This document shows positions 20,124 through 28,756 of a stretch of 64,000 nucleotides of DNA, in pieces. This DNA is from Candidatus Peregrinibacteria bacterium GW2011_GWF2_39_17. Lineage in GTDB: Bacteria; Patescibacteriota; Gracilibacteria; UBA1369; UBA12473. Below the pieces are notes generated by a model, which saw only the letters and a program-made list of their open reading frames with translations, searched no databases and had not been told where the DNA came from. The stretch lies in assembly GCA_000993615.1 (NCBI GenBank), contig LBWM01000002.1, forward strand, positions 56,895 through 120,894, written 5' to 3'. The position numbers and the translations under genes were made by a program. How positions within the stretch are numbered: position 1 is the stretch's first letter; each line of letters starts with the position of its first letter.

Positions 20124-21233
20124 CTAACTTTTTGCAATCTGATTCACCATATTATCACGATGAACAATTTCGGGATCCAAACAATATCCCAAAATTTTCT
20201 CCATTTCAGTGGATTGATGCCCCTTTACCAAATTAATTTCTTTACTGGAATAATTAACCTGCCCAAACCCAATCTTTTCACCATTTTCCCTTAAAATTAC
20301 AACCACCTCACCACGCTTAAAAACTCCTTTAACTTGTTTAATTCCAGAAGGCAAAAGGCTTTTACCTCGCTCTAAAATAGCTTGACAAGCTCCCTGATCC
20401 AACACTAAAAAATTTAAAAAATTTTGCTGAGTTTGAAGCCATTTTCGACGTGCTTCACGGGGAGTAAATTGTCTTTCAAATAAAGTTCCCCTCGCTTTTT
20501 TATTCTGGACCAAATCAATTAAAACATTAGGTGTGGTTCCCTTAACAACCCAAACGTTCATTCCGGCCTGAGTTGCGTATTCAGCGGCCTGAATTTTACC
20601 AACCATGCCACCACGGCTTTTGCTTGAATGCCCAATTTCCGCCATTTTTTTTATTTCCGGTGTAATTTTAGAAACCCTAGCTATAAACTTAGCATCAGGA
20701 TGAAAATGCGGGTTTAAATTAAAAAGACCTTCCACGTCCGTTAATAAAATTAAGGTATCAGCATTTACAGCACCTCCCAACCTAGCCGAGAGATTATCAT
20801 TATCACCAAACTTCAACTCATCGAACGTAGTAACATCATTTTCATTAATAATCGGAATAATTTTATGATTTAGCATTAATTCCACTGTATCCCTAGTACT
20901 TAAAAAACTTTTTTTCCGCTCAAAATCCGCCATGGTCAAAAGAACCTGTCCAATCACAATCCCATAAGGCTTAAAACTTTCGCCATAAGTTTGAAGCAAA
21001 AAAGACTGCCCAACTGCAGCCAACAATTGTCGATAAGGAGTATTTCTTCCCTCTTTTTTAAGTTTTACACTGCTCCTACCGGCAGCCACGGCCCCAGAAG
21101 TTACGATTAAAGGATCATGCCCCTTCTCCTGCAAATAGGCAATTTGACCAACAATATTCCTAATAAAATCCGTATTCAAAGAATTTTTCTCATCAGTCAA
21201 TAAATTAGTGCCAATCTTGACTACAAAGCGCAT
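20124..21233 (-). CDS. proB: Glutamate 5-kinase with PUA domain
   Basis: First step of proline synthesis: ATP-dependent phosphorylation of glutamate. The amino-acid kinase domain shows VKIGTNLL, TSGAVAAGR, INENDV, FGDNDNLSA and GGMVGKIQAA motifs, followed by a C-terminal PUA domain (about 275-360) ending in KGHQSTEMEKILG. The 369-residue length is normal. Neither proA nor proC is in the window. The ATG at 21233 lies 22 nt after the HAD gene, so co-transcription is likely. Confidence 0.95.
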   Translation of the reverse strand: MRFVVKIGTNLLTDEKNSLNTDFIRNIVGQIAYLQEKGHDPLIVTSGAVAAGRSSVKLKKEGRNTPYRQLLAAVGQSFLLQTYGESFKPYGIVIGQVLLTMADFERKKSFLSTRDTVELMLNHKIIPIINENDVTTFDELKFGDNDNLSARLGGAVNADTLILLTDVEGLFNLNPHFHPDAKFIARVSKITPEIKKMAEIGHSSKSRGGMVGKIQAAEYATQAGMNVWVVKGTTPNVLIDLVQNKKARGTLFERQFTPREARRKWLQTQQNFLNFLVLDQGACQAILERGKSLLPSGIKQVKGVFKRGEVVVILRENGEKIGFGQVNYSSKEINLVKGHQSTEMEKILGYCLDPEIVHRDNMVNQIAKS

Positions 21234-21255
21234 ACCTTAGAATAGATAAAAAAGA

Positions 21256-21927
21256 TTAATGATCGCATTCTACCATAGCCCTTAATTGCCCTACCTCCAA
21301 CTCCTTAAAACTGGCTACTACTCGATCTGCACCAAAGAAATTTTGTTCCTTCGTATATTCACTTGGGATAATTACACATTTCATTTTAGCATTTTTTGCC
21401 GCTGTTAATCCCATACTCGAATTTTCAAAAACCAAACACTCGCTAGGACAAACTCCAAAATAATCCGCTACTCCTAAAAAAATATCCGGCGCAGGCTTAT
21501 TAAAAATAACCTCATCGCCACCAACACATCTCGAAAAATACGAAGCTAAACCACATTGCTCCAGCATAAAATTATATTCCTCATGATAAGCCCCAGTTCC
21601 CACCCCACACTTAATTCCATCTGCCAAGGCTTTTTCTAAAAATTCCTTTACCCCAGACATCGCTCTAAGTTTACCTTTAGCCAATTTCAAAAAATATTCT
21701 TTTTTTTTAGCGCGAATCAAGGCAATTTTCCCCGGATCAGAAATCCCCACTTTTCCTAAATATAATTTCATTCCATATTGCTCACCAGAAAGCCAACCAT
21801 CTATAAATTCAGAACGATTAATAAATACGCCATAAGAAGCTAAAATATCCCGATAAGCCTTAAAATGACTTGGCTCACTATCAACTAAAAGCCCGTCGAG
21901 ATCAAAAATAAAGACTTTTTGAGACAT
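21256..21927 (-). CDS. HAD-superfamily hydrolase, beta-phosphoglucomutase-like
   Basis: 223 residues with HAD motif I DLDGLLVDSE at the N-terminus (first Asp nucleophile, second Asp acid/base), a helical cap domain (about 15-85), motif II near GVGTGAY, motif III Lys in FNKPAPDIF and motif IV in VFENSSMGLTAA. Likely a sugar-phosphate or nucleotide phosphatase or a phosphomutase; the substrate cannot be read from the sequence. It sits between rpsR and proB on the same strand. Confidence 0.88.
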   Translation of the reverse strand: MSQKVFIFDLDGLLVDSEPSHFKAYRDILASYGVFINRSEFIDGWLSGEQYGMKLYLGKVGISDPGKIALIRAKKKEYFLKLAKGKLRAMSGVKEFLEKALADGIKCGVGTGAYHEEYNFMLEQCGLASYFSRCVGGDEVIFNKPAPDIFLGVADYFGVCPSECLVFENSSMGLTAAKNAKMKCVIIPSEYTKEQNFFGADRVVASFKELEVGQLRAMVECDH

Positions 21928-21963
21928 GATTTTCTAAAGAAAAAAACTCCAAATTAAATTCTA

Positions 21964-22182
21964 CTAGCGCTTAAAAGGAACCAAAGCCATGAAACGAGCA
22001 TTTTTAATTGCTCGGGCTAAAGATTTCTGAACCACCAAGGGCACTTTAGTATAGTAACGCGGCTTAATTCTACCAAAAATAGTAATATATTTTCGTATCA
22101 CCGGTAAATTTTTGTAATCAACATACGTTGTACCCGGTAAACAAATGTGATCGAATTTTTTACGGTTACTTTTGTGCGACAT
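21964..22182 (-). CDS. rpsR: Ribosomal protein bS18
   Basis: 72-residue small-subunit protein that binds 16S rRNA as a heterodimer with bS6. It shows the conserved core IDYKNL-like YVDYKNLPVIRKYI, GRIKPR, and a LARAIKNARFMALVPF end. It lies 6 nt after rpsF with no ssb gene between them. Confidence 0.97.
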   Translation of the reverse strand: MSHKSNRKKFDHICLPGTTYVDYKNLPVIRKYITIFGRIKPRYYTKVPLVVQKSLARAIKNARFMALVPFKR

Positions 22183-22188
22183 AAATAT

Positions 22189-22896
22189 TTAAAGATTAAA
22201 ATTATCTTCCCCACTTAATAATTCTTCTAATTTTTTATCCAATTTATTTAATTTATCCGCGCTTTCCTTGTCCTCAATTTCTACCTTATCTTTTGATTTT
22301 TCCTTTTTTTCGGGAACTACCTCCTCGCCATCAACCTTTTTCTCCTCAATTTCAATATCCTCCTCTGGTTCTTCTTCACTCGATTCATCCAAATCTTCAT
22401 CTGCAACTTCTTCCTCATCTTCTATAAGCTTCTGTTCCTGAACAGGAGTAATGATTTTAGTTTTTTCCAAAACTTGCTTCACTTCCTTAATTTGAGATTC
22501 ACGTGGCTCTTCATCCAATTTATATTCTTGGGGAACATAATCCTTGGGAGTTTTGATTAAAAGATAACGCAAAACAAAATTAAGGATTCTAAGCTGCTGA
22601 TTAAGCTCTTTGGCCTGAGATGGATCCATTTCAAAATTAAAAATTACATAAAATCCATAACTTTTCCTTTTAATAGAATAAGCTAATTCTCTCTTTCCCC
22701 ATTCTTGCTCATGCCAAATAACCCCCTGATGACTCACGATAAGAGCCCGAACATCCTCAACCCGTTTGGCATAATCAACCTGATTAAGATCAGGATCAAT
22801 AATTAACATCACCTCGTATTTAACCAACTCTACTTCGGCTAAAAATTCTTCTGATTTAACAGTTTTCTTTGATTTAGATACAGTTTTGGAAGCCAT
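22189..22896 (-). CDS. rpsF: Ribosomal protein bS6 with long charged C-terminal extension
   Basis: The bS6 fold occupies about residues 25-120 (YEVMLIIDPDL, GKRELAYSIKRKSYGFYVIF, LRYLLIK). An N-terminal Lys/Ser extension of about 24 residues and a C-terminal tail of more than 100 residues rich in Glu/Asp/Lys bring it to 235 residues, over twice the usual length. The tail is probably disordered. It is first in the rpsF-rpsR operon, downstream of a predicted promoter and a leader hairpin. Confidence 0.96.
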   Translation of the reverse strand: MASKTVSKSKKTVKSEEFLAEVELVKYEVMLIIDPDLNQVDYAKRVEDVRALIVSHQGVIWHEQEWGKRELAYSIKRKSYGFYVIFNFEMDPSQAKELNQQLRILNFVLRYLLIKTPKDYVPQEYKLDEEPRESQIKEVKQVLEKTKIITPVQEQKLIEDEEEVADEDLDESSEEEPEEDIEIEEKKVDGEEVVPEKKEKSKDKVEIEDKESADKLNKLDKKLEELLSGEDNFNL

Positions 22897-22922
22897 ATAT
22901 AGTTACTTTTCTATGGATAGAA

Positions 22923-22965
22923 GCTTACGACCCACTCCTAAGCGGAGAATCATTATTTCGTAAGC
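22923..22965 (-). promoter_or_regulatory. Leader hairpin of rpsF-rpsR, candidate S6:S18 autoregulatory element
   Basis: GCTTACGA (22923-22930) pairs perfectly with TCGTAAGC (22958-22965), enclosing an inner CTCC/GGAG hairpin (22935-22938 with 22944-22947) and an asymmetric internal loop. Known rpsF leaders carry a hairpin with an asymmetric loop containing CCG that mimics the rRNA site of the S6:S18 dimer. A CCG occurs here on the transcribed strand beside the inner stem, but I cannot confirm the consensus. Confidence 0.45.
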
Positions 22966-22993
22966 AGAAAAGCTTTGAAAGCACCGGGAGAAT

Positions 22994-23021
22994 ATCATAA
23001 AAAAACAAGAAGTCAAAACAA
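22994..23021 (-). promoter_or_regulatory. Predicted promoter of rpsF-rpsR
   Basis: Minus strand: TTGTTT (23016-23021), 16-nt spacer, TATGAT (22994-22999). It lies just past the mutS stop codon, so rpsF would have its own transcript with a 5' leader of about 90 nt containing the hairpin at 22923-22965. Confidence 0.4.
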
Positions 23022-23025
23022 AAAA

Positions 23026-25599
23026 TTATAAATTCTTCAACTCGGCTAAAACCTGCAAAGCCTCAAGTGGAGTCATGTGATTAACATCAATTTGCTTTAA
23101 TCTTTCTAAAGTCGGATTAAACAAAGAACGAGGCTCTCTTTCCTTAAGCATCTCTTTTTGTTCCTTAAAGATCTCCTGTTTAAGCTGATTCTGAATTCCT
23201 TTTTCCAAAACCCCCTCCTCCAAATCACGTAAAATATGCTGCGATTTATCAATTACCTCCCTTGGCAATCCCGCTAATTTAGCCACCTCAATACCGTAAC
23301 TTTTATCAATTCCGCCTTTTTGAATTTTATGCAGAAAAACAACCCCGTTTTCCTTATCTTCATGAACAGCCACACAATAATTATGCGCCCCACTAAGTCG
23401 CTCCGCCACGGCAATTAGTTCATGGTAATGAGTAGCAAATAAAGTTTTAGCCCCTACCTGATCGTGTAAATATTCCAAAATCGCCCAAGCAATACTTACC
23501 CCATCATAAGTACTAGTCCCTCGCCCAATTTCATCAAGAATAATTAAACTTTTTCCCGTAGCGTTATTCAAAATATTAGCCGTTTCCTGCATTTCCACCA
23601 TAAAAGTACTTTGCCCTTTAACTAGGTTATCGCTTGCCCCAACCCGAGTAAAAATTCGATCTAAAACCCCTAAACGAGCCACTTTAGCTGGCACATAACT
23701 TCCAATATGAGCCATCAAAGCAATTAGCGCCACCTGACGTAATAAAGTTGATTTCCCGCTCATGTTCGGACCGGTTAACAACATAATTTTCTGCCCATCC
23801 CCATCTAAATAAGTATCATTCGGCACAAAATCTCCGGCCACATTCATGTTTTCCACCACCGGGTGTCGCCCTTCCAAAATCTCCAAAATTGAGCCGTCAC
23901 TTAATTCCGGCTTAACATAACAATTTTTCTTGGCCACATAAGCAAAACTAAGTACCACATCCAATAAAGCCACTGCTCTGGCATTTTCCTGAATTGCTCC
24001 CAAATTAGCTATAACCTTAAGCCTTACTTCCTTAAATAACTCATATTCCAAAGCCTTTGCTTTATCCTCCGCTGTTAAAACTTTTTCCTCATATTCCTTT
24101 AGCTCCGGCGTAATAAATCGTTCTGCATTAACCAAAGTTTGCTTCCGCATATAATCCACAGGCACGTTTTTCAAATTTGATTTACTGATTTCAATGTAAT
24201 AACCAAAAACACGATTGTATTTTACTTTTAAACTTTGAATGCCAGTTCTTTCAATCTCTCTAGTTTGTAATTGTTTAATAAAACCCTTACCTTCACGCGA
24301 AAGCAGCCTTAACTCGTCCAAATTTGCATCAAATCCATCTTTTATAAAACCACCCTCGCGGATATTTAAAACAGGTTCATCAACTATGCACCGTTCAATC
24401 AAGTCTATCAATTCGGGCAAATCCTCAAAATCACTAAAAAGATTTTCAAAAAACCGCACTGCCAAAAGAGAAAAAAGCTCCTGTTTAATTACCGGTATTT
24501 TCTGCAAAGAAACTTTCAAAGCCACCAAATCCCGAGGAGTTCCCCGGTCTAAAGAAAGACGACTCAACACCCGTTCCAAATCCAAAATCTCCGCAATCTC
24601 ACCCTTAAGTTTATCACGCCGCAAATCATCATTATATAAAGCTTCTACAGCTTCAAGTCGATTCTCAATTTTTCCTTTATTGGTAAGCGGACGAAGAAGC
24701 CAATGACGCAATAACCTGCCTCCCATCGCGGTTTGCGTATAATCCAAAACCCCTAGTAATGACCCTTCTTTTTTTTGATCACGCAAAGTTACGACTAGCT
24801 CCAAATTACGAAAAGTTGCCTCATCCAAAAGCATGTACTCCGCGCTGGTATAAGATTTAAGATTATTTAAATGCGCTAAATCAGTTTTTTGAGTCTCCTT
24901 TAAATAAGCCAAAAGATATCCTGCAGCCTGAATCCCCAAAACCCATTTTTCAATCCCAAAAGACTCAAAATTTACCACTGAAAAATGCTTCTTAAGAATT
25001 TGTTCAGCGTCTTTTTCCAGAGAATAAAAATAGAGATGACAATTTTCAAAAACACGCAGGAGTGTTCTCAAATGATGATCCTCATTATATTGCGGCAAAA
25101 CACATTCGCGCGGATTTAAACGCTGCAACTCAATGGCCAATTGATCATAACCGTGCAATTCCGTCACCAAAAAAGCCCCGGTCGTAATGTCAATCACCGC
25201 CAGCCCAAAATAATCCTTCCTGGGATAAATAAAAACCGCGTAATTATTAGCCTTGTTGTCTAAAAGACTTTCACTAAAAGTGGTTCCAGGCGTAATAACT
25301 CGAATAACCTCTCTTTTAACAATCCCTGGCAAAGCGGGATCACTCACCTGTTCACAAATCGCCACCCTTTCGCCTGCAGTTGTAAGCTTTGCCAAATATT
25401 GCTCTACCGAATGATAAGGAACCCCGCACATGGGTGTTCCATTACGATTAGTAAGCACTATTCCCAAAATTTTCGACCCCTTTTTGGCATCCTCAGCAAA
25501 TAATTCATAAAAATCTCCTAGACGGAAAAAAAGAATACAATCCGGATATTGAGCCTTGAGCTCAAAATACTGCTTCATCATGGGGGTAAGGCTCACCAT
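23026..25599 (-). CDS. mutS: DNA mismatch repair protein MutS
   Basis: Mismatch recognition ATPase of 857 residues. The N-terminal domain has the F-x-E wedge in GDFYELF and [11 protein letters not shown]. The ATPase domain has Walker [14 protein letters not shown], signature [12 protein letters not shown] and ATHYHEL. The C-terminus keeps a short dimerisation helix ([16 protein letters not shown], [13 protein letters not shown]). Start ATG at 25599. Together with uvrA it gives this segment two DNA repair genes. Confidence 0.98.
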   Translation of the reverse strand: MVSLTPMMKQYFELKAQYPDCILFFRLGDFYELFAEDAKKGSKILGIVLTNRNGTPMCGVPYHSVEQYLAKLTTAGERVAICEQVSDPALPGIVKREVIRVITPGTTFSESLLDNKANNYAVFIYPRKDYFGLAVIDITTGAFLVTELHGYDQLAIELQRLNPRECVLPQYNEDHHLRTLLRVFENCHLYFYSLEKDAEQILKKHFSVVNFESFGIEKWVLGIQAAGYLLAYLKETQKTDLAHLNNLKSYTSAEYMLLDEATFRNLELVVTLRDQKKEGSLLGVLDYTQTAMGGRLLRHWLLRPLTNKGKIENRLEAVEALYNDDLRRDKLKGEIAEILDLERVLSRLSLDRGTPRDLVALKVSLQKIPVIKQELFSLLAVRFFENLFSDFEDLPELIDLIERCIVDEPVLNIREGGFIKDGFDANLDELRLLSREGKGFIKQLQTREIERTGIQSLKVKYNRVFGYYIEISKSNLKNVPVDYMRKQTLVNAERFITPELKEYEEKVLTAEDKAKALEYELFKEVRLKVIANLGAIQENARAVALLDVVLSFAYVAKKNCYVKPELSDGSILEILEGRHPVVENMNVAGDFVPNDTYLDGDGQKIMLLTGPNMSGKSTLLRQVALIALMAHIGSYVPAKVARLGVLDRIFTRVGASDNLVKGQSTFMVEMQETANILNNATGKSLIILDEIGRGTSTYDGVSIAWAILEYLHDQVGAKTLFATHYHELIAVAERLSGAHNYCVAVHEDKENGVVFLHKIQKGGIDKSYGIEVAKLAGLPREVIDKSQHILRDLEEGVLEKGIQNQLKQEIFKEQKEMLKEREPRSLFNPTLERLKQIDVNHMTPLEALQVLAELKNL

Positions 25600-25759
25600 A
25601 GAGCTATTTTAACGATATTTTAAAATAAGGCCAGTCCGCACCAAAAAAATTATTACCCCGCTAAGTGAGCTACAAGCCAATTTTCATCAAAAATAACCTT
25701 GCATTAAAAACACAAAATTGCTAAATTTATTCACCTATTTATTCACAAACAAACTAACC

Positions 25760-26197
25760 ATGAGAAACTTACCTGAAACAATTTCACCACCTAAAGCCAC
25801 AACTGAAACTATCGCCTATGCCATAACTCCACGACCTGACAGCCTACTGGCAATTATCGAAGCACAAGCTAGAAAATTTAATATTACCCTAGAATTTATA
25901 GATTTATTATCAGGGAGAGATAAAGACACTGACGATATTCCCGCGGACTTACCAGAATCTCCAGTCTGGAATGATCTACTTCAAAGTAACGCTGTTATAT
26001 GGCAACCCTCTCCTCGATGCCCAGAAGACCTTTTCCAATTACTTGCAAGAAATGAATACAAGGGGGGGAGAATCTTACTGAACACTTTCGCACTACCAGG
26101 GGAAAACAAATTCTTACCTTATGCTAAAATTGAAATAGATGGTGCTGAGCCACACCGAGCGCTAACAATTGCCAACATCCTATATCACGCTGAATAA
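25760..26197 (+). CDS. Hypothetical protein
   Basis: About 145 residues, not recognised. No signal peptide or membrane segment when started at the ATG at 25760 (a TTG at 25718 would add a 14-residue hydrophobic lead). It looks like a small soluble alpha/beta protein: AYAITPRPDSLLAIIEAQA, then ILLNTFALPGENKFLPYAKI and a C-terminal helix. It has its own intergenic region between mutS and marC. Confidence 0.55.
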   Translation: MRNLPETISPPKATTETIAYAITPRPDSLLAIIEAQARKFNITLEFIDLLSGRDKDTDDIPADLPESPVWNDLLQSNAVIWQPSPRCPEDLFQLLARNEYKGGRILLNTFALPGENKFLPYAKIEIDGAEPHRALTIANILYHAE

Positions 26198-26216
26198 TTC
26201 ACTGCCCTAAAACTCC

Positions 26217-26245
26217 TTGAGCTTAACCTTTAAAACAGGTATAAT
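26217..26245 (+). promoter_or_regulatory. Predicted promoter of marC
   Basis: TTGAGC (26217-26222), 17-nt spacer, perfect TATAAT (26240-26245), about 50 nt before the marC ATG. Confidence 0.5.
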
Positions 26246-26294
26246 TTAAAAAAGCTTAATTCGCTTTCAAAAAACAAAAACCTAAAAAATCACC

Positions 26295-26876
26295 ATGGAA
26301 CAATTTTTAACCTCCTTCTTTAAATTATTTGTCATCATGGATGCCATCGGCCTTTTGCCGATCTTTTTGCTACTTTCTGAAAAATTACCCAAACGCCAAC
26401 GCGAAACCGCGGCTAATAAAACTATTATTTGGGCCACAATTCTAATCGTAATTTTTACTTTCACAGGCCTGCAAATCCTTAACTTCTTTGGTATTTCGAT
26501 CTCCAGCTTTCAGATTGCCGGTGGTCTTATTTTATTTTTACTAGGAGGAAAAATAATCCTTGGCCTGCGCTTCGGTGTCCAAAAAAAACAAGCCGAATTA
26601 TACGAATTTACAGTTGTCCCTATGGCCATGCCGTTAATTGTGGGACCAGGCACCATTACCACGCTAATTATTTTAGTAAGCGCCTACGGCTATTCAACCA
26701 TTCTCCTAAGCGCAGCCTTAAATCTAATTATTTTATGGTTCGTTTTCCGATACGCCCATCTTCTTTATAAAATTATCGGCCATCAGGGATCAGAAGTTGC
26801 CTCTCGCCTTATGGGAATCATCCTCACTGCCATGGCAATTGAAATCATCAAAAATGGCCTTATCTTATCCTTTTAA
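26295..26876 (+). CDS. MarC-family (UPF0056) integral membrane protein
   Basis: 193 residues with six hydrophobic helices and MarC family signatures: FFKLFVIMDAIGLLPIF near the N-terminus, FFGISISSFQIAGGLILF, and VVPMAMPLIVGPGTITTLI in the middle. Function in the family is unknown; the old link to multiple antibiotic resistance is not supported. It has its own strong promoter and ends convergent with the FtsL-like gene. Confidence 0.92.
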   Translation: MEQFLTSFFKLFVIMDAIGLLPIFLLLSEKLPKRQRETAANKTIIWATILIVIFTFTGLQILNFFGISISSFQIAGGLILFLLGGKIILGLRFGVQKKQAELYEFTVVPMAMPLIVGPGTITTLIILVSAYGYSTILLSAALNLIILWFVFRYAHLLYKIIGHQGSEVASRLMGIILTAMAIEIIKNGLILSF

Positions 26877-26890
26877 GAAACCTTTCAAAA

Positions 26891-27274
26891 TTACAAATTA
26901 GCGTCCGCCAAATCATCTGCATTACCCATATAATTTATTGACTGATCATTCGGCCTAATCAGATCATTAAATGAACCCGCATTCTCCAACGAAGATAAAG
27001 ATTGCGCTTCCGTCAATTGCCTTTGCAATTTTCTATTTTCCAACAATAACTGTTCATAAGCAGCCTGCAACTGACTTAATTCCGCGCCTTTGGCTGCTCG
27101 TGAGCTATTTATCAACAAAAACCCCACTAAACTAAAAACAAATAATCCTATAATCGTAAAAATCAGCATCCGAGAAGCAATCCTAATTTCCTCGGAAAGT
27201 GGCCGAAAACGTTTAGCGCTAGTTCGAGCCTTAGCCGATTGCCTAAGCCTATTTCGATAATAGGGGTCATTCAT
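26891..27274 (-). CDS. FtsL/DivIC-like single-pass coiled-coil protein
   Basis: 127 residues from the ATG at 27274, chosen because AAGGAGAT, a rare clear Shine-Dalgarno in this window, lies just upstream. A basic N-terminus (RNRLRQSAKARTSAKRFR) is followed by one transmembrane helix (about 36-56) and an extracytoplasmic coiled coil (AELSQLQAAYEQLLLENRKLQRQL). That is the layout of the FtsL/DivIC/FtsB divisome proteins; identity is inferred from topology only. It overlaps the end of the RlpA-like gene by 8 bases, so translation is coupled. Confidence 0.6.
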   Translation of the reverse strand: MNDPYYRNRLRQSAKARTSAKRFRPLSEEIRIASRMLIFTIIGLFVFSLVGFLLINSSRAAKGAELSQLQAAYEQLLLENRKLQRQLTEAQSLSSLENAGSFNDLIRPNDQSINYMGNADDLADANL

Positions 27275-28262
27275 AAGTATCTCCTTTATAAACAATTTCA
27301 ACCTCAACATCAATCACTCCCACCCATAATTCACTAATTTTAGAAAATGCCCCGCCGGACAAATCAATAATACGCCCCTCACCATAGGGACCCCGATCAA
27401 TAATTCTAACCACCACTGATTTCCCATTGGCTCGGTTTGTTACTCGAACATAAGTCCCAAAAGGAAGCGTACGATGAGCCGCGGTCATGGCCTCATCATC
27501 AAAAATTTCACCTGAAGCTGTCCCTTTCCCGGTCGCAGCTTTTCCATAAAAAGTAGCTTTTCCATATTCCACAATTCCAGAATAAATACCAGGATTTTTC
27601 AATCGATAAATTATATCCGCTAATTCTCCCCTCAAAACCGATGCACCAGGATTAAGATTACCAAGATAATCTTGATAAATACAACCTCTATCTAAACCTT
27701 CCTGTAAATAAATCGCATACCAATCTTCAGCCGAAACATCATTACTTGGGTCTATTTCCAGTAGCCCAAAATCTGACTTACTATTAGCCAAAAAAATCAT
27801 TTTTAAAACCTCAGCCCTGTTTACCAAAGCACCGGGATAAAAATAACCATTAGGATATCCTTGAATAATTCCAGCCCGATATGCTTTCTTAATCCAATCA
27901 TAATACCAAGCATCTGTAGCCACATCCGGAAAATCTTGAGCTAAATCACTCTCGGCTTCATCATCGCTAATACCACTAGTCACTTCACCCCCTAAGTCAA
28001 AACTACTTACAATAATTTTTACAGTCTCAGCTCTATTTAATTCCTGATAAGGACGCACTGTCCCATCCTCATATCCCGTCATTATATTTTTCTCAAACAA
28101 ATTAACAATCCCCTCATAATAATGATCCTCCTTTGCTAAATCATTAAATTCAACACCATCCGCATAAACTGTAAACCAATTCACCGCCACCATGCAGCTC
28201 AAAAAAAGGCCAAGACCTAAAATTCCAATTTTTTTTAATCCTCGGATCCTGCAGTTTCCCAT
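27267..28262 (-). CDS. RlpA-like cell-wall protein with three SLH domains
   Basis: 331 residues: signal sequence (about 8-34), then three S-layer homology repeats (about 38-90, 108-160, 170-215; NRAETVKII, NRAEVLKMI, LRGELADII), then a C-terminal double-psi beta-barrel of the RlpA family (about 228-325) with YGKATFYGK, TAAHRTLPFGTYVRVTN, VVRIIDRGPY and GRIIDLS. RlpA proteins are septal lytic transglycosylases. The SLH repeats would anchor it to the wall or S-layer. The ATG at 28262 lies within the khpB gene (28-nt overlap), and the next gene is divisome-like, so a role in division is plausible. Confidence 0.88.
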   Translation of the reverse strand: MGNCRIRGLKKIGILGLGLFLSCMVAVNWFTVYADGVEFNDLAKEDHYYEGIVNLFEKNIMTGYEDGTVRPYQELNRAETVKIIVSSFDLGGEVTSGISDDEAESDLAQDFPDVATDAWYYDWIKKAYRAGIIQGYPNGYFYPGALVNRAEVLKMIFLANSKSDFGLLEIDPSNDVSAEDWYAIYLQEGLDRGCIYQDYLGNLNPGASVLRGELADIIYRLKNPGIYSGIVEYGKATFYGKAATGKGTASGEIFDDEAMTAAHRTLPFGTYVRVTNRANGKSVVVRIIDRGPYGEGRIIDLSGGAFSKISELWVGVIDVEVEIVYKGDTYE

Positions 28263-28711
28263 GCTGGAGAAATTATGACAGCGCGATAAGGGCCTTCTCC
28301 TTCACTTACAGTAGCGACATCCTTAAATCTAGGATGAGTTAAATGGAGATGGACAATTCGTCTAAAATAAGAAGACATTGGGGGTAATTTCTGAGGTTTT
28401 TGCTGTTTTCTAACCTCATCCACTTTTTGCTCCGTCATCGTAATTACATTTTCCTCCTGACGTTTACGATAATTATCAACATCTAACATCAGAGAAAACT
28501 CTTGCTCCATTTTTTTTCTTAATAAAATTTTCAAAATATGCTGAACCGCCATCAAGGTATTTCCATGTGTCCCGATTAAATGATTTGCCTCATCCGTTAC
28601 AATATTAATACGATAATTATTACTTCCCTGATCTTCAATGTCGATTTTACTAAAATTAAAATGTAATAATTCTAAAAGCGGCTTGAGGGTTTCTTGGATG
28701 ATTTCTTCCAT
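28235..28711 (-). CDS. khpB: KhpB/Jag-type RNA-binding protein (KH + R3H)
   Basis: 158 residues with a KH domain (about 35-80; HLIGTHGNTLMAVQHILK is the GxxG loop region) and an R3H domain (about 85-150; the R-x3-H core is in FRRIVHLHLT, followed by VATVSEGEGPYRAV). The N-terminal Jag extension is absent. The gene sits downstream of yidC, as in many bacteria, and binds RNA in the cytoplasm; its target here is unknown. Confidence 0.93.
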   Translation of the reverse strand: MEEIIQETLKPLLELLHFNFSKIDIEDQGSNNYRINIVTDEANHLIGTHGNTLMAVQHILKILLRKKMEQEFSLMLDVDNYRKRQEENVITMTEQKVDEVRKQQKPQKLPPMSSYFRRIVHLHLTHPRFKDVATVSEGEGPYRAVIISPAWETAGSED

Positions 28712-28756
28712 TAAGATAAAAATTAAAGGGAGCTAAAAAAATAAATAGCGGTAATT

